A stretch of DNA of 64,000 nt, from NCBI GenBank assembly GCA_963576565.1, contig OY755038.1:12539756-12603755 (forward strand). Direction: 5' to 3'. This DNA is from Aspidapion aeneum. Lineage: Eukaryota; Arthropoda; Insecta; Coleoptera; Brentidae. Shown in pieces: positions 19,722 through 31,108 of this stretch. Under the pieces are notes generated by a model. That model had not been told where the DNA came from, made no database searches, and saw nothing but the letters and a program-made list of their open reading frames with translations. Within the stretch, counting starts at the first letter, position 1; the number at the start of each line of letters is the position of its first letter. A program made the translations under genes and the position numbers.

Positions 19722-21237
19722 AAAAATGTATTATTGTTGGTAAGGCAATCAATCAGTCAATTAAAACAAAAATATTTTTTTTTAGAACCACTAAACCGAT
19801 TTTGCTGATTCGCACCTTGTTGTGCGTAGCAAGAATGCAGCTTTTTTACTAATTAAAAAAATAACTAAGACATGTTCGCAACACAAGAATAAACGAGCAT
19901 CTTTGAAGGGCACATTTTAATTTTGTCCGCCATCTTGGATTTTGCGATGGCCGACAAAAAAATATATTTAGTCAAAACTCTAATTAATTCTCTGCCAAGT
20001 GCAGTTTGTTCCATTAAAATCGATTGTATAGTTCAAAAGTTATAATGAAAAAAAAATTGTCCGGTTTTTTTGGCCCACCCGGTAGATAAGTACGTTTTAA
20101 ATTTTGGAAAGGTGTACTCCCCAGAAGCAATCCAAAGAAAGTAAGTAAAAAGTTAGGCCAAAATCGTCATTTGTTTGATTTTTAATATGATCTTCTAGAA
20201 GTCCCTGTATATCTTGCGCAATATCCAATAATAAAATTGTTTAAAAAAGGCGATGACTCACGCGGTTTAGATTTTTTTTAACTACTTATAAGATTTGTTT
20301 TGCAAGTTAAAAAGGTCTAATAAATTTATTTTTAATATTTTTCTCGAAAAGGTAAATACAACGTAAGCGTAAATAAGGCAATAAAATCTTGTTTTTGCAA
20401 GTTTTAATTAATTTGTAATAAATAACGGAAAACAATAGTTTTCATAATCTACATTAATCAATGATATAATATATTCGTATTGAATAATCATAGTATGTCA
20501 AGGGTTGTCTTAAGTTTTGCATATATGTACAGCGTGTCCCATTTTCGATGGGATTAAATGGGAAACTCGGTTATTATTAAAGATATCGATTTTCTGATTG
20601 CACCTTACCGTGCTCTTTTTTTGAGCCCTTAAAAATGGTGTAATCAGACTTTTGCTATACCCCGTGGTTTCGCTAATACGGGGAGTTTTTGAGAAATTGC
20701 ATTTTAATTAATTCCTTGTATCTCGCTTATTTTGCAAGATATTTTTATTCTGTAAAAACCTTTCTATCGCAACTTTTTTAGAGCAAAATAATGACGTTGT
20801 CAATTTTTTAAAATATTGTTTAGTTTTTGAGATATGGTATTTATCATAAAAAAATTAAATACGGACCTGGTTTTTTTTAAATACTATTTTGATTGGTTCC
20901 ATGTTATTATTACCTTAAAATAATAAAACTTTAATATTTTTTGATTTAAGGTTAAAAAAAAACTATTTAATATTTAACAAACAAAAGTCCGAACCTGGAA
21001 ATTTCCAACGTAATTATAAATTAAAAATTGCAAGACACTAGTTGAACGATTTTTAGTTTATCTGTTTTGAAATGATAATTAAAAGATTTATAAATAAAGT
21101 AAAAAACGTTAAAAAGTTACCAAAATAATATTATACTAATTATTTGATGGTAGCACAGCAGGTCGTGAAATTTACAAAACAAAAGCGTGGAATTGACATT
21201 GTCATTTTACTCGTCATTTTATTAATTATTCTAAAGC
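19722..21237. other. No recognised gene; scattered MITE-like words
   Basis: 20530-20560 has 'acagcgtgtcccattttcga', similar to MITE ends, and 20070 has 'ggcccacccggtagat'. No element could be closed and no coding region is convincing over 1.5 kb. Confidence 0.35.
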
Positions 21238-21468
21238 TAAGCTGGTCGGTGATTGGTCACTTTCCCGAGATTCAGTTTTGTTCTTGTAAGCGAGCCGTTT
21301 AGTGTTTTTAAGAACCGGTACCCATGTTCTGTTAATTTTAAGAGTTTTTTCAGATCTGTTGAAGTTCTGCTGGTGTTTATGAATTTCGATTGCTTCTCTA
21401 AACGGCTCGCTTACAAGAACAAAACTGAATCTCGGGAAAGTGACCAATCACCGACCAGCTCTGATATA
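21238..21468 (-). pseudogene. Penelope-like retroelement C-terminal fragment with flanking inverted repeat
   Basis: The minus-strand frame contains REAIEIHKHQQNFNRSEK, followed by LKINRTWVPVLK. This is the R-E-aIEI.k....NR......-W.PvL pattern I know from the end of Penelope-like ORFs, just after the GIY-YIG nuclease. The same 64-bp block ('tcggtgattggtcactttcc' onward) occurs inverted on both sides (21240-21303 and 21405-21468). Inverted partial copies are common in Penelope-like elements. Only about 35 conserved residues remain, so it is a dead fragment. Confidence 0.5.
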
Positions 21469-21637
21469 CGCCCCGCCCACCATAGCGTATATAACCTGCG
21501 CCCGCGACAGACTAACCACCAGTCTTCGAGAAGCCGACAAACAGTCAACATCGAGAACGAATTTCCAACGACGACGGCCGAACAGCCCGAAAGCACACCC
21601 ACCATTGGACGATGGCCGCGAAAGCCTTTCACAATGT
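21469..21637. other. Less AT-rich segment with TATA-like word
   Basis: 'cgtatataacctgcgcccgc' and CpG-rich DNA lie between the Penelope-like fragment and F3. It could be a promoter-like part of either element. Overlapping frames on both strands have no recognisable product. Confidence 0.3.
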
Positions 21638-21983
21638 ATATTAGGTTTTAGTTTTATAGTTGGACCGACAAGGAACAACACTAATTACACGTTCGCGGCA
21701 TTGTTTATCTTATAGGTATTTTCTTTATAATTTACTCATTAGCCATTAATTATTTTAACGCAGCCCACTATAATCTTTTTCGTGGGCTGCGTTATTTTAA
21801 TAACTTTGATAAAATTCTCATAAAATTCGTACCCGAATTAAAAAAAAATCAACGTAAACAAACATACCAAATCTGAAAACACACATGTTTTATAATGACA
21901 GCGGGCCGTGAGGCGTTATTTTGTGGGCCTCCTACGGTCACGTGATATTTGCGCGCCCGGGCCGGTCTTTCTCGTGGGCTGCG
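21638..21983 (-). mobile_element. Family F fragment, copy F3, inserted in mariner
   Basis: It is the reverse complement of the first 340 bp of F1, including the internal hairpin and the CGCAGCCCACGAGAAAGACC terminus, which ends at 21983. It abuts the mariner reading frame just after ...YSPDLSPN. Its inner end is joined to unrelated sequence at about 21638. Confidence 0.65.
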
Positions 21984-22733
21984 GTTGGGACTTAGGTCGG
22001 GACTGTATGAAGGGTGGTCCAACAATTCGACATTTTGTTGGGTTAAAAATTCAATGATATTTTGTGCTTTGTGCGAACTTGCATTGTCTTGGTGGAGGAT
22101 GATTCGTCGTTCGGGCTTCGTTTTTGGAATTCAGCGATAAATTTCGACAAAAAAATTATGATTTACCAATCGACAGTAACAGTCGTTTGATCTTCCAAAG
22201 GAATTGTTGCTACATAACCTGCTTTTGAGACAAATTTCACGACCATCTTTTTGGATACACTTCGAGAACTGATAACTTTTGTTGGCTTTTTTTTATCTTG
22301 GAACACCCACAGACGACTGACGTTTATTTTCGGGTTCATATGAGTAAATCCACGAATCATCACCAGTGACAATGCTGTACATGTTTTTCGAGTTTCCTCT
22401 GCCTCAAAGCGGTCTAGAGTTTTCTGACACCAATTGACCCTAGCTTCTTTCGGTTAAAAGATGCAGTATCCAGCGAAAAACTAATATTCTTACCCCTAAT
22501 TCTTTATGCACATTTTTTTGAATTGAGGTTTTTGAAATCTTCAATGAAGCATCAATCTCGCGATATGACACATGTCGATCTTCCGTAATGAGCATGCGCA
22601 CAGCATCGATGTTTTCCTGAGTGACTGCCGTTTTTAGTGCACAGACTTGGACCGTCGAAGGCTAATCTGTCCCCGCTTCAATTCTAAATACCAACGAGAA
22701 ACTGTAGACTGATGTGGTGCTTTATTAAGGCGC
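21984..22733 (-). pseudogene. mariner transposase, broken and truncated
   Basis: Minus-strand blocks read, in order: STVSRWYLELKRGQ; ENIDAVRMLITEDRHVSYRE; TGDDSWIYSYEPENKRQS; WVFQDKKKPTKV; and LHQDNASSHKAQNIIEFLTQ followed by ELLDHPSYSPDLSPN. These are the helix-turn-helix region and the first two catalytic Asp regions of a DD34D mariner transposase (GDD/ESWIY and HQDNASSH). The third Asp (SPND) would be the next codon, but the F3 fragment begins there. Frameshifts and stops also separate the blocks. Mariner transposases cut and paste at TA; this one is certainly dead. Confidence 0.8.
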
Positions 22734-22973
22734 GTTCTCACATATCGATTTTAATTGATCAACTTTGGTTGATCAACTAAAATCGAATAAAAAGAACTGT
22801 GAGAACAAATGTTTCAACTTTAATCGGTCAACTTTTGTCGATTTCACAAAAGTTTGATCCATTCAAATTTTATCGTTCAAGTTATGAGTCATCAATATTT
22901 TTCAGACTTCTTTTTGAAGCGTGTGAACGCCATAAAAGCGTTTTTCCAAAACCCTTACACATTCATTAGATAG
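22734..22973. other. Inverted-repeat-rich DNA next to mariner
   Basis: 'ttctcacatatcgatttta' and its near-inverse around 22740-22815 form an imperfect palindrome with 'gatcaac' and 'gttgatc' words. It is probably a MITE end; no partner end was defined. Confidence 0.35.
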
Positions 22974-23404
22974 TTTAAGTTGTGCTACGTATTTTTACGT
23001 AAAACTGCACGTTAAGCGCTCTACGTTTTGTGCCAAAATTGAGTTTAAGTTGAATGTTTTTACGTTACCATAACAAGTCTACTAATAGCAGAGAATATGG
23101 AATTCGGCACTGTGGTTTTTTAATGTTACAATTTTGTTTTTGTCTTTTCAACTACAGTAGGAATATATTTGCAATGAATCGTTTGTACTGGAAGCGGAAA
23201 TTATCTCCTAGGCCTCATTTTTCGATCGGTCAATCAACCAATTCTATTCTTTGGTAACGTCAAGGTGCCCGCAGACTGCCGTAAGCTAACGTAAATACGT
23301 AAGCTCCTAACGTGACCTTGACGACGGTGTGATGAAGTGCGCTTGCGTAACTGTCAAATCTCATGTTTACGTAAAAATACGTAGCACAACTTAAACTATC
23401 TATT
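22974..23404. mobile_element. MITE with 35-bp inverted repeats (family N)
   Basis: 'agatagtttaagttgtgcta' then 'cgtatttttacgtaaa' at the left is mirrored almost perfectly at 23367-23404. The interior contains several 'acgtaa' words. About 430 bp, no credible protein. Confidence 0.6.
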
Positions 23405-23422
23405 ATATGACATACGCAAAGT

Positions 23423-23612
23423 CAGCGTCGAAGAGTGGGGGGGCGCGGGGGTTCGTCGCCTCCCCCCTGCCCCGAGGGTACTGGCGCACCATGGGTGCCC
23501 TAAGCTTTATTAAGTAGCGGGGCCGGCAAAGTAAGGGGGCTTTTTTATGGGCGCCCTTGTCAGCTTTCGACCCCCCCGCCCCTTAAGGCACGCTACGCCG
23601 CACAGAGGGGCA
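23423..23612. repeat. GC-rich hAT-like relic
   Basis: G- and C-runs surround 'ggtactggcgcaccatggg'. The right end 'aaggcacgctacgccgc' resembles the inverse of a CAG(T/C)GGCGTAGCG hAT terminus, which is also seen inside the G2 element at about 58852. The left end is not certain. Confidence 0.35.
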
Positions 23613-24796
23613 AAATCAAGAAAACATGCGATTTAGTGCAGAACTCATTTATCTAATATAGGAGATATTTTTACTGAAAACTATTTATTAATAATCGGTT
23701 TACCATAGCAAGTTAGCTTCGGATAGTCAAACGTCAAACAAATGAATAAAACACCTTGTCAAAGTTAGCGTGTTTTGAAAACTGACGTTGGGTAGTTGTT
23801 TTAAGAACACAAATGAATGAACTTTGCCACAATTTTTAATGTTGATCAAGTTTGGTTAAAATAATTTTAATTATATCAGAGAATCACTATGGTGAGTACA
23901 TTATTCTCGTCTAAAAAAAATGCAAAATTTTTTGTTGTTTTTCTTCAAACTGCCATTTTTGTAAAATCTTTCAAAAATTTATTATTTTCTTTAATTTTAA
24001 AAATATACGTGGACACAAAGTAACTTGTCGCCCGCTGTCGCGGGCCAGTTTTAACGTCATTTTTTATTGAACATTCCTTTTTAAAATGATGCCACATTTA
24101 GCTGCTAGTTTTTGCTAATAAGGCCGGAATTAATTTTTAAATATTAATATTTTTCTCCAAACTTAGCGAAATATGTGTTTTAATTGTAGTATAGATATTT
24201 AAAATACAAAGTGCTAAATACATATACATCTACACATATTATTATTATGCTCATTATATATTGAGGAATAAAAGTCACACCTTATCCCGAGGCAAAAAGT
24301 TTGTAGCCTGAGCGTAGCGAGGTATATAATTGGCCAATAGCTAACAAGACACTAATTACGAATTTTAGGAGATATTTTTTAAACTTTTGGATTTTTCTGC
24401 CCTAAAATTAAATTATAATTATAATTATGTGGTTTTCAGCTACTTTACTAAAAACAATGTCTGATAGAGCCTTTTATTTTGAATTTTAAGTATAAAAAGT
24501 GACAGTTTTATCGCTAAAATAAGGATTAAGGAGGGCCCTATTCTTATAATATATACCAAGGATAAAAGTGACACTTTTTATTTTAAGGTAAAAAGTTTTT
24601 AGCATGAGCGTAGCGAAAGCTACAATTCGTTAAAGGATAAAAATACTCTTTTATAGCGAGGTTTATACGTGAATTTTACACTTTCAGACCGATCTTTTTT
24701 TTAACTTATTATTTGATTTATTAATATAGTTAAATTATTTTTCGTTTTGGTTAGTGTAATATATAAACATGTTTATTTATAAACAAAAAAAGCTTC
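23613..24796. repeat. AT-rich DNA with a duplicated 70-bp block
   Basis: Two related blocks at about 24270-24340 and 24568-24640 share 'ataaaagt(c/g)acac' and 'tgagcgtagcga', about 300 bp apart. Nothing else is recognisable. Confidence 0.4.
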
Positions 24797-24978
24797 CAGT
24801 GGCGTATATAGAAAAATGTCTCGGGATGGGCCCGACACAGTTTTGGGGGGAACCGAACCCCATGAGTCCGTATTTTATGCTGTTTTATATTTGTATTCAT
24901 GAAATATGTGGAAAATATTTGGAAAAATCTTAGCTTCGGGGGGGGGGGGGCTTAGGCTCCCTTTTATATACACCATTG
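24797..24978. mobile_element. Small hAT MITE (182 bp) with 8-bp target duplication
   Basis: Termini CAGTGGCGTATATAG and TATATACACCATTG (inverted) are flanked by 'aaagcttc' on both sides (24789-24796 and 24979-24986). G-runs lie inside at 24843 and 24938. No coding capacity. Confidence 0.8.
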
Positions 24979-25799
24979 AAAGCTTCTGTCAAGTCGTTTT
25001 AAAAATGGGGAAAGTCTGTCAGAAGACAAGTGTGCAAAATTTTATGTTGGATCTGTAAAGTTTTAAGGGGGGGTTAGGAGGGGCTTAGGTGTTTTCAATT
25101 TTGGGGAGGGGGCAAACTCGGCCTTTCCGTTTCTGAAGGCTCGACAACATAATATAATATTTTGTAAACATTGCCGTCGTACATAGTGTTTTAGGAAATA
25201 TTTTGAAGCTTATTCGACCACTTATACCTTGACTAACAGCTCGAGGTCACTTTTTTTTTATTTTGGATCACTAAGTAATTCATTTGAAACATTCCTGACT
25301 ACAAAGGAATACATCCATTGCACTGTGGGACTTTATCGCATCTTTTTGTGCTTCTGCCCCACTGTGCGCCGCTGCGTTAAGCTCCCTCTTAATTTGAGGG
25401 GGCTGTAATCTAAAATATAAGACACGTAACAAATAACTAACAATGTTTAAGTGTATTGACAATGATAAAATAACTTTGGAAGTTTAAAAAATATCAATTT
25501 AGATATGAACCGAAACAATTGATGTTTATTTTACAAATCCTTGCGTGGGTTGAAAAAAGTAGTTCGGACTGCACCTGCACGTTTGATTGACTGTTCCTAT
25601 TTGAAACATTGTCTGTCTCTTTTCGAACAAAATAATTCCAGGACAAATACCAACGTTATACAATATTTTTAAAATGATAAGCAACATCTTAAAAACTATA
25701 ATAGCGACAAATAAAATTCAGTTTACCAGTTTTCTTAAATTCCTTATGAAAAATCTGGAAAAAAATATCCAGAATTAAAAGCAATTACTTAATACCATT
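24979..25799. other. No recognised feature
   Basis: G-rich tracts at 25060-25110 and otherwise AT-rich DNA. The reading frames are not credible. Confidence 0.35.
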
Positions 25800-26597
25800 C
25801 AGTGGTGGCGCGTAGTAAAAAGCTTTGGGGGTGCACACCAAAAAAAAAATAAAATTGTGGCGCAGGCATAAATTTTTTTTGAGTGCCACGCTAACTTTTT
25901 GAGGTATAATATAATTTAGAGCAAATAATTAAAAAATGAGATATTTAGTTAGATATTAGTTACCTACCTATTATTATTGTAATTATAAATAAATAATAAA
26001 TGTATCATAACTAGTTAACATATATTTTCTCTTCTAATGGCAAAGATGAAAATTTAATTGCCTTTAAATATTGCACGCTAATGCTATCAGAATTAGAAAC
26101 TTTTGCCATTGTCGTAAATGCCAAATCGTCGAAATCAAAACAAACCGCCAGCGCCCGACCGATAATAGGAAGTTGTCTAAGCGCGCACGACTGAAAAGTG
26201 CGCGTGAATTGCTCTAAAATGCGGGCGGCATCGAGGCTAGTTATTGTATAAGCGCGGTGCCGAAGGAAGGTTCAGGTTCTATGTACTGTAAAATTCTATT
26301 GGGACATGTCGTCCTCTCTTTTTATATTTCGTAATTAGCATGCGACATAACATCCACCGTGCATAGAATTTGGTTCCAGTAAATTACCGTAAAGAATTAG
26401 ATTCGAGCTTGGTTTAAACACGAATACAAACACTTACATACCGGGTATTAATTTCTAGATAATATTCCAGTCTTTAGTGAATTCCTTTTGGGGTAATTAT
26501 TAATTAAATTAAGCAATGATCAAAGTTTAATATTTTTTTAAGTATAATTTGGGAGTGCACGTGCACATGTGCACTTATGGAGAAACCGCCTACCATT
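25800..26597. mobile_element. Non-autonomous hAT-like element (L3)
   Basis: Left CAGTGGTGGCGCGTAG and right 'ccgcctaccatt' are imperfect inverted repeats. The flanking 8-mers 'ataccatt' and 'atatcata' agree at 6 of 8 positions. A GC-rich middle at 26140-26260 contains 'gcggtgccgaaggaaggttc', shared in part with the 545-bp element at 46834. The boundaries are moderately certain. Confidence 0.5.
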
Positions 26598-27010
26598 ATA
26601 TCATAAATAAATGGATTCATGATGGATCTGATACCTTCCTAGCCCATTAGCACACTTCAAGTGAACTCCATGCTATATCACCCTTGAAAACAGTTTTTGT
26701 AAGTATCTCAGAAACGCAAGCTCCTACGAAGTTTTAATAACATAAATTATTGAGAAAAACGTATTCTACTATATTCCGAATATAAGGGGTTGTCTTTACC
26801 CCGTTGAAGATGTCTTTTATATTTTGTTAACTCATTGTTTTCGGTTCCGAACCGACGGCGACGCCGTGGAGACGGTGATAGCATGGTCTGGTTGACCTGT
26901 GACGAAATGTCTTTCTTCTTTATAGACGGGTGGACGTTTTCGTCCCGCCATGGACTTAGTTTCCTTGGTTCGCTGTCGCTTTACTCGTTGAATGAATAAA
27001 TCACTGCTTT
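26598..27010. other. No recognised feature
   Basis: A 64-codon minus-strand frame (26832-27026) is less AT-rich but starts at GTG, overlaps the next MITE and matches nothing I know. Confidence 0.3.
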
Positions 27011-27168
27011 GCTTTGATAGTGGCACAACTAAAAAAAATGCGTTTTTGCGTTTTCTGTTTTGCGTTATTGATTGATTTAATTAAAGCAAAAAAAATACAT
27101 AAATATTTCCCTTTTTTTAAAAAGCGTTTCCTGAAAATTATCATTTCCAGTTATGCCACTGTCAAAGC
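27011..27168. mobile_element. MITE with 20-bp inverted repeats (158 bp)
   Basis: GCTTTGATAGTGGCACAACT and the inverse of GCTTTGACAGTGGCATAACT form the two ends, with two mismatches. No target duplication was identified. Confidence 0.6.
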
Positions 27169-27695
27169 AAGGCAGCGAAATAGGTTTCACCTATTTTTTC
27201 ATTCTTTTTGATTTACCTTGTAGGTAAATATTATACTCTTTATGTCAAGGAGGGGGGATGTCCAGGCTCCCCTGGCCCTCCCCTGTCACCACCACTGGTA
27301 CTTTGTACAAATATGTTCTGCATGATGTAAAATTTTAAAAGCTAAAATGAGATTATTTTTCGACGGGCTCGAAACGCGACTGACCTTAAGTGTAACCGGT
27401 GTTTTCTGGATGCGTCTTTAATTCCCTTAATTGCACTGAAGTTAAAAATACTTACCTACCTAATCTTTAATTGAAACGTTACTGTTGTACAGGGTGTCCA
27501 AAAAAACCAAAAATACTTGCTTTTAATTTCTTCGGAGAAAAAAGATTACCATAAAAAGGTCCTCACACAAAATTTCTTCAAAATAATTCTGTCCAAAAAA
27601 ACCTTTCTGCTTTTCATAAAAACAGCTTTTTTTGACCATTGATATGAGTGAAAAGCTGCTTTCAAAAAGTAATTTACAAAAAAGCATCCCATCAC
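27169..27695. other. AT-rich DNA with a possible hAT end at about 27260-27290
   Basis: 'ctcccctgtcaccaccactg' at 27275-27294 is the inverse of a CAGTGGTGGTGACAGGGG hAT-type terminus. No partner was found. 'tacagggtgtccaaaaaaac' at 27489 is a common arthropod MITE end. Confidence 0.35.
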
Positions 27696-27698
27696 TAA

Positions 27699-28637
27699 AG
27701 CTATGTTTACATTTGAAGAGTTTACTGGCGGAAAGTACTGGCAGCTACTAAACTTGCTTTGTTGGAGAATTTACTGCTTTGTGGTTACACGTTTTCAAGT
27801 TTACTTGCCAAGCAGTTAAAAACAAAATGGCGGTAGTGCGTGCTGCTGTTAAATTTCTTGTATGTGAAATTGCCAATAATTTAATAAATAAGTTAGAACG
27901 CAAGAAAACTAGGAAAAAACGAGTTTGGGTTAGAGATTGGATCAGACGCAGAAGTACTTGCATCAGTACGACTCCTAAAGGAGATATCAACTGAAGATCC
28001 CGATTCTTATAGGAATTTTATGAAATTGTCATACCAAAAACTTAAAGAACTGTTAAGACTAGGTTAACATAAACTGACCAAATCGGAAACGTGTATGAGC
28101 AGTCCTATTTCTCCCAAAATAAATTGGAAGACACATTACGCTATCTGGCCACTGGTGATAGTTTTGCTTCCTTGCAGTATTTATACAGACTACCGAAATG
28201 TACTATTTCAGTTTTTTTACCGGAGGTTGATGATGAACTTATTATTCCAGAAAATTTCATATTTTTAATATATGTTTAAAAAGGAAATTATCTGATTTCC
28301 ATCCCACTTATTCATCAAAAAACGTGGACACTTTCTCATAGAACGCTTGCTGACATATGTTTACATTTGGAGAGTACTGGCGGAAAGTACTGGCAGCCAC
28401 TAAACTAGCCGGTCCGTCAACTTTTGGAAAGTACTTGCGGGAGAGTAGCAAGTGCACTTTCTTGTAGTTTATACAAGTTTAGTGACTGCCAGTACTTTCC
28501 GCCAGTAAACTCTCTAAATGTAAACGTAGCTGTACTTGCGGGAGAGTAGCAAGTGAACTTTTTTGTAGTTTACATATGGCAAGTTTAGTGGCTGCCAGTA
28601 CTTTCCGCCAGTAAACTTTCCAAATGTAAACGTGGCA
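27699..28637 (+). mobile_element. PIF/Harbinger element with about 50-bp inverted repeats
   Basis: Ends 'gtttacatttg' and 'gtttactggcggaaagtact' are mirrored over about 50 bp at the right, ending at 28637. TAA lies on both sides (27696-27698 and 28638-28640), the three-base TWA target typical of PIF/Harbinger. Extra inverted copies of the end sequence lie at 28359-28410 and 28478-28530, so the right end looks partly triplicated. Confidence 0.75.
27827..28279 (+). pseudogene. PIF/Harbinger transposase N-terminal part, frameshifted
   Basis: Three frames must be combined. From the ATG at 27827: MAVVRAAVKFLVCEIANN... and KKRVWVRDWIRRR. Then a frameshift near 27950 leads to LLKEISTEDPDSYRNFMKLS and KELLRLG. 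A second shift gives LATGDSFASLQYLYRLPKC, TISVFLPEV. The W(V)R.W..RR, LL.EL...D...Y..F.RM and R(F/Y)LATG.S...L order is that of HARBI1-like transposases. The DDE catalytic part that should follow is missing. It sits inside matching Harbinger termini. Confidence 0.75.
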
Positions 28638-28640
28638 TAA

Positions 28641-29010
28641 CAGTTACAGTAACCCTGTAGATATGAAACATTTCTTTTGTTGGTTATTAAAAAAAATTAT
28701 TAATTTTTTCTATACATTAACGTTGCTTAAATTTAACTTATTTTCCTTTATGCCTTTGATCAAGTCATGTTCAGTTGTTTAATTATACACTCGATTATAC
28801 AATTACTTTACTAAACATAGAGCAAATTAACCTACAAAGCAGCTGTCTTTAACAGTTTAGGCAGGGTTCAATTATAGAGATTGATATTTAACAGGAAGTA
28901 GTGGGTCAATTAAAGATCACTGCAGGATTTGCTTTGCTGGCGTAATAATCAATTAATACTTTGATTGACTTCTTGATGAAGAGAAAAATGGGTCACATGA
29001 CATGTTTAAA
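28641..29010. other. AT-rich DNA, nothing recognised
   Basis: No coding or repeat signal. Confidence 0.4.
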
Positions 29011-29061
29011 CTAAGGTCACTCATCGTAAAGCAAGCTTGCTTTTACGATGAGTGTCCTTAG
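29011..29061. repeat. 51-bp near-perfect palindrome
   Basis: 'ctaagg', a T mismatch and 'cactcatcgtaaa' pair with the inverse on the right across an AAGCTT centre. One extra base and a T:T mismatch break perfection. No flanking direct repeat is seen, so mobility is less clear than for 4608, 15150 and 47925. Confidence 0.6.
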
Positions 29062-29080
29062 TTTTAGTTAGTTCACGCGG

Positions 29081-29543
29081 TCAAACTCATGGTCGTTTGG
29101 CCGCCATCTTTGAAAATGGCCGCCAAATTAAAAGATTTTTTGTTTAAGCGTATCTCGCTACCCAGTAGTCCCATTTTAATTTTTTAAAGCTTGTTTTACT
29201 CCTTTATGAAAGACCATAAAATTTTGTTATAACACATTTTTTGCTAAATTACGTAGTTTTTGAGATATACCAAGATTATTAGTATTTCCGCTCGCAAGAG
29301 AGTTAAAATATTACCCATGCTCATTTTATTGTAGCTACAATATTATTGACATTTGTTTTTTTTTATTACATAGAAGGCTTTAAACCTTTCACAGAAGATG
29401 ATATTGACTATATGTTTTTAAAGTTCGTTGGATGGTACCCCTAAAGACTGCCTTAAAGAGGGTGGTTTCCAAAACTGTTCACAAGATTATAGAAAAAGTG
29501 AATTTGCAGCGAAACGATGCATCCTAGCGAAAAACGCTGATAT
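29081..29543 (+). repeat. Family H repeat, copy H1
   Basis: It is colinear with 32648-33964 minus its insertion: 'atggtcgtttggccgccatc', 'tgagatataccaagattatt', 'agaaggctttaaacctttca' and 'gaatttgcagcgaaacga'. No terminal repeats or coding capacity were recognised. Confidence 0.6.
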
Positions 29544-30239
29544 TGTTTTTTTTATAGTACTTTTAATTTCGCTTCTTCTGATGCATCACTTAGTATCCTA
29601 GCTTTGATAGTTAGCTGTGCAAGCCAGCTAAAATATACAATTTTGTAAAAATTCCATGTTTTCGCTACAAAATCGATGATTTTCTTAAACATTTTAAAAG
29701 ATATGACAATGATCAGAAGAAAAATAAATTATTCTTAGTTTTAAAAAACTAGATATTAGAAAATAAATACATATTAATTCAAAATTAGGTCACATAAATA
29801 ATAATAATATTTTTCAGAAAATAGTCTTTCTGGATTTGATTAAATTTTTTTTCTGTGTGTAGTGTTTTTTACGTTTGTGTAAATTTAAAAAATAGAACAG
29901 AGTATAATACTGATCACAATAGGTATACGTGCCGATATGCATATTCAGCACATTTGCACCAAATCGGGTAAAGATATCGAAATTGTTTTTGCCAGACACA
30001 TACGAGTTTGTTATTGCAAAACGGCGTATCTAGGCACGATAGATTGCAGCCAGCTGTGATTCATTTTTTATTCGCTGCCCAGATTACAAGAACATTTATC
30101 GACCATCTGGGTGTAAACAGTAGAAAAGGTATAACAATGGGGTTTTACAAAAAATATGTAGGTATTAAGACGCGTATTCATTGGAGGTAGAATTCGTATG
30201 CCTCGCTGCGAGGCTGAACGAGCATATGTTTGTCAAATT
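29544..30239. other. AT-rich DNA, nothing recognised
   Basis: Short overlapping frames only; no repeat-family match found. Confidence 0.4.
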
Positions 30240-30437
30240 TTTTCGTCACTGGTGGTCCAGCTGATTTTTGGAAACAAAAGTTAGATATGATATCGCTTTG
30301 ATGAACAACTAATATTTTTGGAATTTTTTGAAAACCAAGGCCATTTTACAACTGTTTTTTGGTATATAAAATAATATTTTTTAGAAGTATAGTCGTTATT
30401 TTTTTCAAGCCCGCTTTATTTTTTTTTAACACAAAAC
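30240..30437. repeat. Family C fragment (C3)
   Basis: It matches the left part of the complete C element from 'cactggtggtccagctgatt' through 'tagtcgttatttttttcaag', then stops. Confidence 0.6.
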
Positions 30438-30605
30438 CAATGAGTATATGACCTATATAAAGTGTCAACCGGCCAGTATTGCAACAATGACGGGCAGATG
30501 GCGCTGAAATAAATTCGTCTGGTACGCAATATTCAGCGACAACTACTATGATCTAATGGTATTTGTATTCTGCCAATTCTTTAAAATTTTTTGCTAAGCT
30601 GTAGG

Positions 30606-31103
30606 TATAGTTTTTGCAAAGTCAGTTGAACAAAGGTTAAAGCCGACCATCGGCATATCCTTTAAAGAAAGTGACATGGGCGGCGGTAGATATACTCATA
30701 AAAATTATTTCATTTAATTATGGCGTAAACTAAGGAAATAAAAATAGATAATAAAACTTTCTATTCCTACACCTACAGAAACGACACTGATTTATTTTCT
30801 AACTCTGCATACTGCCGACTAAAGGGGTCCCGAAAAGCAGACCCGAAAGCAATTAAAAGCGCATCTCAAAAAATCTGCCGATCAGGTGACGTCTATCCAC
30901 CTGTGCTGGGTCGGTCGGAAAACAAATACTTTGTGCTCGGACTGCAAAGAGCCGCGCCTTTTCTCTGTCGGTAGGGTTGAAATTATACCAGGAAGATTTT
31001 ATATGAATTTGGATAACTTTTGAAGGGCAGATTGAAGCAAAATTTCATGAAATCGAAAGAACCACGTATTAGGAGCATATCAGGTGACTTTGCAAAAACT
31101 ATA
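30606..31103 (+). mobile_element. Family E element, copy E2
   Basis: TATAGTTTTTGCAAAGTCA at the left is mirrored by 'tgactttgcaaaaactata' at the right. The dinucleotide next to each end is consistent with a TA target. The interior includes 'gacatgggcggcggtagata' and a GC-richer block at 30820-30970. Non-coding, about 500 bp. Confidence 0.7.
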
Positions 31104-31108
31104 CTATA

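Noticed and set aside
21253..21715. Overlapping frames of 73-132 codons on both strands
   Set aside because: They run through the inverted repeat of the Penelope-like fragment and into F3; only the short REAIEIHKHQ block on the minus strand has a recognisable pattern.
26832..27026. 64-codon minus-strand frame with basic residues
   Set aside because: Starts at GTG, overlaps a MITE terminus and has no recognisable family; could not be supported.
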